The position numbers and the translations under genes are program-made. Shown piece by piece: positions 56,849 through 64,000 of a DNA stretch of 64,000 bases. The DNA comes from Aquanectria penicillioides (Eukaryota; Ascomycota; Sordariomycetes; Hypocreales; Nectriaceae), in NCBI GenBank assembly GCA_003415625.1, contig PYIU01000006.1, forward strand, positions 2,604,001-2,668,000. The letters run 5' to 3'. Numbering within the stretch: the first letter of the stretch is position 1; each line of letters starts with the position of its first letter. A model generated the notes under the pieces. That model did no database searches, was not told where the DNA came from, and saw only the letters and a list, made by a program, of their open reading frames with translations.

Positions 56849-59599
56849 GGTTGATAGAAAAGGAAGGGAGACCTAGTGTTCTTTGAAGGCGCCAACCATG
56901 CCTCGAAGAAAATATGATATTTCAAGGATGCGCAAAAGGTGACGACCTGTGTTGTCAAGGCTAGGGCTGCAGGATATGGCGAATGGATATGTCGGTCCGG
57001 GAAATGCAGATTCAGTCACAGGCGGTGGGCAACTAGGAAGTCGATACCACACACAACCCAAAGCGAGATGGGTCTCGACCAGGACGGCACAGACCGGGCA
57101 GTGACGGCGGCGATGGCGACGGCTATAGCGACGGGGATGGGGCTCGGGTTAGGCGGCAGGATGGGCGGTAGGAAGAATGATTGGCTGACGGCGAGGCCGG
57201 TAGGGGTGGTTGAGTGGGTTGAAGATGGAGCCAAGCAGGTGTAAGTCGCGGAGTGGACGAGGCGGGTGAAGGATTGAGCTGACGAGGGTGCGAGAGGTTA
57301 TTCGTGACGATTTTCAGATATAAGGAGAGCAGGAGAGCAGGAGAGATAAATTTAATCTCATGGACGCCCCCTTTCTTAGTATCAAATACACGTTTGCTGT
57401 GTGAGAGCCCAGAGGAGCAAAAGAAACCTGGGCGTTGGGAAGCCCGGCTTGATGGTGATGCTGGGATAATGAAGATGGGGTAGGATGCCACGCCAGGGAG
57501 GAAAAGGCACTCGGTTCTCAAGAGTCAAGGGCAAGATGAACCTTAACAAAGTGAAGCGAGAAATGAAGAAGAAAAATGTGGAATGTCCATGCAAGGTGGT
57601 TTGGTGCAGGGCGCAAATGGCAGGTGTTTGGTGCTCGATGCTCGACGCTCGATGCTCAGAGTCAGGTAAGGCCGCTTGAAATGGCGTTAGTTCTTTCCGA
57701 TGCAAAAATACCACCAGATGACCTGCAGATGCCTAATTTCTGTGTATGCAGATGCTTATGTTAGTTGACATCCAAGAAAGGCAGGTAGACAGACAGACAG
57801 ACAGACAGACGGACGGACGGGGAGGTAGGTAAGTAGGTAGGGCAAGTAACCAGGCACGGCGGGAAGGCAGGCACCCAGGTAAGGCAGGGAGGTAGGGGTG
57901 TTGTAGTTGCTTTGCAGTTGCAGATGGATGATGTGGGTGGGTTAATGGAGGCAATTATACATTCGCCGAGGTCAAGAAGGCGCCTGGCAACATTTCCGCA
58001 GGGAGGGAAGGAGGGGGGGAGTGGTGGAAAGCGGATAGAAAGCGGATAGAACGACCAGGAACGTCTTTCGTCGTTTGACGAACCAGAGAGGCCATTCCTT
58101 CCATCCCTCGTCCCTTGCTTGACCTATTCCCGTCTCCTCCCTCATTCTCTCTCTCTCTCTTGTCTCTCGGACCACTCTACGTCCCTGCTTCCATGCTTCT
58201 CTGACCGGATCCTTCCTCCACAGGCTTGGGAAGGGCTCCGACTTGACTGAGCAGCAAGTGAGGAACATTGCCCTGCCGATCTCTCATTCTCGTCTTCCAC
58301 TCATGCACCGTCGTCTGCATGTTTGGTTCCAACCCTTCATCAGACAACCCGCTCGACAAGACGATGGCGCACCTGGTAGGCTCGCCCGGCTTTGTTGGGC
58401 CCGCACAATCCACAGGACCACTGGCGGCAGCCTTTCTCGCCACACGACGATGTTGACAACACCACCACAGCGTCCGCCAACGCCATCCAGCTCCCTCGCC
58501 GTTCATCATCTGCCGTCTCACCTTGATTCAACCAACCCCAGCCCACGCTGCAGCCTTGATTTCTTCGCGGTCACCTAAAAAACTGGCGCTAGTTATGATC
58601 CATCCTGCCTGCCACCTGCGACATGTCTGCGAGGATGCGAGGCTTTGCGTGTGTGTGCCGGCGCGCTTGTGCGTAACTGCAGGTCATCACCGCCAGCACT
58701 CCACTCCTGGATGTGCGAGGCCGCCTTCCCGAGAGTGCGTGTGGGCGGGTGGCTGGCCTGCTGCTGGATTGGAGCTTGGAGGGGGCGTCGATAGTATTTT
58801 CCATGCCCTGGCTTAGTTCAAACCTTTTTTTTTTTACCATGGGCTCAGAACCCCGTGTTTGACGACAAGTCCCATTGCAACACCGGTAGCTTTGGTTGGC
58901 CAATATGACGAACTGAGTCTAAGAACCCATCGTCTGGCGCCCACCCAAGCCAAGCCCAGCCTAGGAGGGGCGGCGGGGGAGGCGAACTCGAGCATTTTGA
59001 GCTGCGCAGGCCCTCGACTAGGGCCAGGGGTGAGCCATGCCAGGGTCCATGGAGGGTTCCGAAGCGCGCTGGTTGGTCAACTATCAGATCCAAATACCCA
59101 TTCTAGATAAACGAGCTGCTCACCCGAATACAGGTAGTATTTCTATCAGTTGGCACTGTTGGACTGCACGTTCTGGCTCATGCCCAGTCACGAGGAATAA
59201 GGGCGGGAGCAATGAATTCAACATTTTCTATCCAAGTCGGTCATCAGACGCTCTATCAGCTCGCACCAATCAATTATCCAATGTCTGATTGACGGCCAAG
59301 GCTCATTTCCTACTCCATAGTGTGCCAGTAGTAGGCAGCCAACACTTGCATTGCACACAATTGAATGGGGGTCGGTGCCAAAGGACATGCATGGATGTTC
59401 AGCTTGGGAGCAGCCCCCCCCCCCCCACCTTGGCTTCGCCATGCCCATCCGCCGCTCCCTCCTGGTGTGCGCAGAAAACACCAATCGAGATGTGTAGAGG
59501 TGCAAATGCGTTGAGGGAAATCAGAGGACTGAGGCAAAAAAACCAAATAATAGGATGAGAAAAAGTAAAAGCAGAAGCCAACCTCAAGATCAAATAAAC
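56849..59599. other. 2.75 kb gene-poor region
   Basis: Contains the promoter of the 56103-56848 gene on its left. No supported gene. There is a GACA/GACG microsatellite with GTAGGTAG-rich DNA at 57787-57850, a CT run (58146-58160) and a C-run near 59416-59428. Confidence 0.4.
57787..57850. repeat. AGAC/GGAC tetranucleotide array plus TAGG-rich tract
   Basis: Five or six AGAC units and three GGAC units are followed by GTAGGT/AAGTAGGTAG repeats. Similar TAGGTA-rich DNA occurs at 34370-35045. Confidence 0.88.
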
Positions 59600-60005
59600 A
59601 CCAACTAAGGGGCACAAGGGGATACCCGGTCGTGAGCTCGTCGTCACCCGCCAAGAGGTTGGCCTTTCGGTTTTCGCGCATGCGCTTTCGACAAGCGAGG
59701 CAAAGGATAGCTTGGCCATGGCAGTTGACGCAACCACAGGATCGTCGTTTCTTCAGGTTGACCGGGATGACACTGCGTGGAGGTGGTAAGGGCCCATCTA
59801 GCTCTGCACGGATACGGCCAGTGGAGTCACATTCAGCTACGGATGAGGCCCCAAGCTCCCTCTCCCGCTTGGTCCCTGAATTTTTAGCCTACTAATTCAG
59901 CCTCTTGATGCCATGACGGAGAAATGGGCCTCCGTGGGAAGTGGACGCCGCACCCATCAACGCACCATTCTTGGCCAATGCCTTGTAAGGCTCCTTCATG
60001 GCCAT
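59600..60005 (-). CDS. small Cys-rich protein, probable new gene (3' end uncertain)
   Basis: Proposed exons on the minus strand: 60005-59966 (MAMKEPYKALAKN plus G) and 59875 to about 59600, joined by a 90 bp intron (59965-59876, GTGCGT to TTCAG). Splicing removes two consecutive in-frame TAG codons and joins LAKNG to TKRERELGASS. The protein continues RIRAELDGPLPPPRSVIP, VNLKKRRSCGCVNCHGQA, ILCLACRKRMRENRKAN and LLAGDDELTTG. The five cysteines form C-x-C-x2-C-x6-C-x2-C, like a small metal-binding knuckle, flanked by basic residues. The frame stays open to 59310, but sequence after about 59620 looks noncoding; either translation runs on, or a GTATCC donor at about 59626 starts another intron. 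No family recognised; nuclear or RNA-binding roles would be guesses. Confidence 0.5.
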
Positions 60006-63000
60006 CGTCCTATTCGTAATCAGGTTTCGCGTCGCACAGGCCTGAATCGTGCACACAACGGATACTAAGTATCGATGCCACAAAGATGAAGATGAAGATG
60101 AAGATGGGCTGTCCTCCCATGTCCAAACCAAAATGGACACCACATCGGGCATTTCGCCACTAGTCGACCCACCAAAATCGTGGGTGGGTGTTCACTTTGA
60201 TGGCCTTGGGTCTTTGCAATTCCACACGCGACTCGAAAACTCGGTTCCCCAGCCCCCGAACAGGTGGTCATATCGTGATCCATATCGCTTAATCGAAACT
60301 CGGACATGACAGTGACGCGGTGATGGACAACGGATACAAAGCATGACCTTTTTTTTTTTTTCTTCCCGTTGTGGATCGTATGCTACGCCAACGGGCAAGG
60401 CGACGTTGTGGCTGCACGGGATCCAAGATCAATGACGGAGCGGATACGCTGATTGGCTGCACTCATAGAGACGCCTCCACGGTCTGAGCTAGCTTGGCTG
60501 AGGAGAGGGATGGGATCTGCCATTAGCTCCGCAGGTGTGGCGGCTGTTTACCAACCCTTCGGGCTCCATCATGCCCCCCCCCCCCCCAACGAACTCACCC
60601 CTTGACCTAACTTTACCAAAATCCCGGCACCGCATCCCGGCTATCCGATGACAAACGGTACCCGTCTGCCCGTTCAGCTGTTTCTCGCATCAGCCGACAG
60701 CCTGAGAGCCGAAGTACGGAAGATCCTCCTGGGCATCGTCGCCGGTCCCTCAGCCCGGTACAGGGAACCAGGCTGTTTCCTCTACGGATTCTCCAGTCCC
60801 GTGCCTCATAGTGAGCGAGTGGGGGGAGAAAAAGAAAGGAAACCAGATCGGACCAACAATCGCGTGCGCAGTTCACCAAGCGCCAACATCACAGGGTTAT
60901 CCATCGTCAGTTTGTTTGGTAATTACATCACCTGTTTACAAAGAGGAAAATTCTACATCCCCCCCGCCTCTCTCTCTCGGTCTACCTTTATTCATTTATT
61001 TATTTTTATCTTTTTTTTTTTTTACTGAGACTCAAAGAAGCCAACCGATGTGATCCTGACCTGCTAAGGGCTGCGTAATGCGCTGGCAAGAGAATCACGT
61101 TCTAAGACAATACCCATCATTGATGCATGCAACCATTATCGCATCAAAGTTCACCATATGTTGATGAACTCTATTCGAATCGGTCGCAGTCTGGGCAGAT
61201 TAACGACATAGCTTGGCGACTTGACTGTTTCTCATTGAATGAATCTTGGTTACAACTTGAGGCTCTGCGCACCAAGGCAGCTGAAGGAAGTAGGTGGCAA
61301 AGCCGTCACAGCCCGCATTCCCTGTGGGGTGCACTCGTTACTTCTCCTTTGAACCACAATGCAGCTGAGGCCGAGCGAATCAAACTACCTATGTAGCGTG
61401 GCGATTGGATGCGTGGCTTGCCAAAATCCCATGATGGCCTGACATCTGAACCTGTGCTTTGACGTTTCTCCCTTGCATGAAGACATCAGGGCGTCATTTA
61501 AGAACAATGTGGCAGTAAACTCGACCTGGAATTGGCCAAGCACGTTGCGCTGGCCTACATTTTCAAGCTGCATCCGATATGTCATTGTTACGGATCACGT
61601 TGCCGAAGGAAAGCCCTGGGGCCGACAAGGTCTGCCCCTGAGACACGGCTTTCAGCCCTAGTCTCTGTCTGCCTAAATGTTTCGTAGACAAACAAGCCCC
61701 GACCGTGGCATAGAGTGGACCACTTTACTACGGGAAACCCAAAATATCGGCAGGATTTGAGTCGTCGTGTTTGTCGTTGTGCTAGTGGTGGTGGCTTGCT
61801 CTTCGAATGGCTGTGGTTGCGGGGAGGAATCTCAGACGAGACCATGGACTCGGCGATCCTCCCCACGACTTTCTTTTCCGACTATCGATGATGGAGGCCT
61901 CGGTAACAATGGTCAGAATCTGAGGCGGATATGTAGCGGTCCAAAAGGGTTTAACCCCAGACGGAGTACCGGGGGTGGAGGAAGCTTAGTGCTTGATGCA
62001 GGTTGGGGACATGTCGAGAATGCACGAAGCCACTGCGCTCCCCCATACTGTCTCGAAGACACCTTTTTCGCATCTCCAGCCACAATCCTCACGGTTCCGA
62101 TAGGCCAGCAATCGCATGAGGGGCGAGATCCAGCGAGGATCCGTGGCGGTTACCAGAAGCCAGGAAGCGCCATGATCACAGTGCCCGTTCTTGACGCGCT
62201 GGATCGGGCGAATGCCGAATCTCGAGTGTTGCCCCAAGCCGAAGGCATGTCATGTCGCACGAGGCACCCGATTGCCCCTCGCACAACGTGACAACTCGAA
62301 CCCTTTCGGGCAGAGGGTCTTGATAGACCTTGAGTTTGACCAACCTGGCCGAGATACCAGGTGGCTTGCCGTCAACCACAACCCAAGCGAGTTGAACCAA
62401 TGGTTCTGTTTCGATGCTCGTTCATCGCATCTCAACTTGGCATCTTCAGCTGGATGCGATTGGGTGCCTTAGTTCTCTGCTAGACTCGTCGTACCGTGGC
62501 GGATTTGTATCACGCAAGCTTCATGTACTCTTGCTCACATACACTTTCAGCACATTCCATGCAACAAATGTTTTGACGGCCTTGTTGCCCTCAATGGCTA
62601 TAGCTGTCTGGCATGATTGGCTGTTATGAAGCCCCGAAGGACAACGGACGCAATCAAGACCCTACCGGACTTTCGGAAATTCTGATCCTCGCCCGATAAC
62701 TACAAAGGGTGGCGGAGTCAAGGTGTGGAGCTTCCGATAAACCGCACATCCGACAATATCCTACTTGTGATACCTATGGGGGAGGATAAGGGTAAACATG
62801 GAAGGTGACTAGGAGACCAATAGGCGAAAAAGAAGGAACTGTTGAGTTGTCTATTGACAGAGCCGGGGATTTCCGTTTGGCCTCGGAACTTGCGCTCCAC
62901 TCCATCAGAGATAGTATTGGCAGATCACTCCGGGCAGTTGAGTAATGTCGAGCAACATTAGAGTGCCTCGTGAACGAAGGCGTCTGATAATGCTTGACAT

Positions 63001-63167
63001 CAGATCCTAGTTTGAGGGCTCCTACTCTGGTACAAACAGTATTACAGCTATGATCAAAGTTTGAGCCAAGTCGAGGGTTGTTGTCACTGGTGCTACTGTT
63101 GCTGTCGCGCCAGAGTTGCATGAGTAAGGGCGGACGGTCACAGCAAGTCTTTCTTCGAGCCCAATGA
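60006..63167. other. 3.2 kb gene-poor region
   Basis: No gene could be supported on either strand. It contains poly-T (60351-60361, 61011-61023) and poly-C (60574-60588) runs. Some longer frames (61767-62291 +, 62774-63190 -) lack any recognisable domain or splice logic. Confidence 0.4.
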
Positions 63168-63870
63168 TTAAGACGCCAGGGCTTTGCCAATCAACACCTT
63201 CGCCCGGTCGCTCAGCTCCATAGCGAGGGCCAACTCACGTCCCTTTTCACTCATCTTGCCCCAGGTCTTGCGAAGGATGCTGACCACCTTGTCCTCGTCG
63301 ATATCCGACTTGCTCTCAAAGTCGTCAAACTGGTCATCCAGGAAGACCAAACAAGCCACGTCTTCCAGCACTTGGGTCTCTTCATCGGAGGTGAGGTTCT
63401 CCTTGCGGATGAGGGCGGCCACTCGGCTGCGGTCAGCTTCCGGGATAGCGGGCTCAATCGAGGGCGAGGCGAGCAGCTCAGCAACTTGGTCGGCGGCTTG
63501 AGTCTTTTGCCTCGAGCGCCACATCAGATACCCTGGGCGAGTCATGGGGTAGGTGCTTCGAGGGATCTCCCACCTACATGTGATATCGTGAGCTTGAGAC
63601 TGAGGCTTATACAAGGTGCTCGTCGGCGTGAGTGAGGGATTGGGCGAACCTTCGAAAGTGCTGGGCTCGACAAGCAAGCTGTAGCATGGGCGAGGCCGAG
63701 GGGTAGCGTCTAGCGAGCCATTTGGTCATCTTGCGAGCATAATGGAGCTCGCAGGGAATTGTGGTGTTGTTAGGACCGGGGGCGAGGTTCGGGTCCTCGG
63801 CGTGGGCGGCGTCAATGAGCTCGATGCCGCGAGCATACTCGGCCAGAAGTGGAGGCAGGACGTTGGTCAT
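63168..63870 (-). CDS. DUF4202 family protein
   Basis: Two exons on the minus strand, 63870-63650 and 63573-63168, with a 76 bp intron (GTTCGC to TAG); 208 aa. Motifs: YARGIELIDAAHAEDPN, ELHYARKMTKWLARRYPSAS, QLACRAQHFRRWEIPRSTYP, MTRPGYLMWRSRQKTQAADQ, LEDVACLVFLDDQFDDFES, VSILRKTWGKMSEKGRELAL. The His/Asp-rich helices (DAAH, CRAQH, RRWEIPR, VACLVFL) resemble HD-domain-like metal hydrolases, but no activity is established for DUF4202. Some database entries carry a glutamyl-tRNA synthetase label for relatives; nothing here supports that. The frame is intact. Confidence 0.9.
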
Positions 63871-64000
63871 TTTTCTTTTTCCTTTACGGGATGCCCCTGT
63901 TAAATCAAAATTTATCTTGGTGCTACTTTTTGTTTTTGTGAGGATGTGGGCAGTTGCGAGATTTTGTGGTGTACGAGGGTGCCCGTTGCGCTGATAGTGG
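63871..64000. promoter_or_regulatory. start of the upstream region of the DUF4202 gene
   Basis: 130 bp up to the window edge. It contains a pyrimidine/purine-rich stretch next to the start codon. Confidence 0.4.

Noticed and set aside
61767..62291. 174-codon plus-strand frame
   Set aside because: No recognisable domain, Gly/Arg-rich, no consistent splice partners.

Overview
The window looks like nuclear DNA of a filamentous ascomycete, most likely a Sordariomycete and probably Hypocreales. Genes carry many short introns, mostly 43-145 bp, with GT(A/G)AGT-like donors and CTAAC/CTGAC branch motifs. Gene content is typical eukaryotic housekeeping plus fungus-restricted families such as eisosome Eis1, a fungal ubiquitin-like coiled-coil protein, a DUF4202 protein and COMPASS Set1. 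No CRISPR array, rRNA, tRNA, phage or intact transposon was seen.

Layout. 0-4.6 kb: a decayed gluconolactonase-like gene and a PsiD-type phosphatidylserine-decarboxylase-family gene. 4.6-16.4 kb: SFK1/FRAG1-family membrane protein (-), eisosome protein EIS1 (-), a CX5R phosphatase (+), tRNA m3C methyltransferase (-) head-to-head with EMC2 (+). 16.4-22.0 kb: a gene-poor, low-complexity stretch. 22.0-33.5 kb: ubiquitin-like/coiled-coil protein (+), COQ10 (-) head-to-head with AP-3 delta adaptin APL5 (+), and the F-BAR/DEP/RhoGAP protein RGD2 (-). 33.5-39.1 kb: a second gene-poor stretch, partly AT-rich. 39.1-49.5 kb: a dense block with membrane dipeptidase (+), mitochondrial uS13 (-), ER cyclophilin (+), TRM112 (+), VOA1/BIG1 (-), RRP17 (+), tropomyosin (-) and a securin-like protein (+). 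51.4-55.4 kb: SET1. 56.1-64 kb: an uncharacterised gene (-), a small Cys-rich gene (-), long gene-poor DNA and a DUF4202 protein (-).

The genes are a mosaic rather than one pathway. Several act in ER/secretory biology (EMC2, cyclophilin, VOA1/BIG1, APL5) and several in plasma membrane, cortex or cytoskeleton (SFK1, EIS1, RGD2, tropomyosin). Others act in RNA or ribosome work (TRM140, TRM112, RRP17, uS13m) and in chromatin or cell cycle (SET1, securin-like). Head-to-head pairs with 0.3-0.7 kb spacers are common and suggest shared bidirectional promoters.

Two points matter for any user of this sequence. First, seven otherwise well-conserved genes carry one- or two-base frame breaks, mostly at C/G runs (EMC2, the ubiquitin-like gene twice, COQ10 twice, RGD2, dipeptidase, securin-like, SET1). 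This pattern looks like uncorrected indels in the assembly rather than seven pseudogenes. Second, the cyclophilin gene has a splice option that swaps its ER-retention-like tail for a transmembrane anchor, which is the most interesting biological signal I found.
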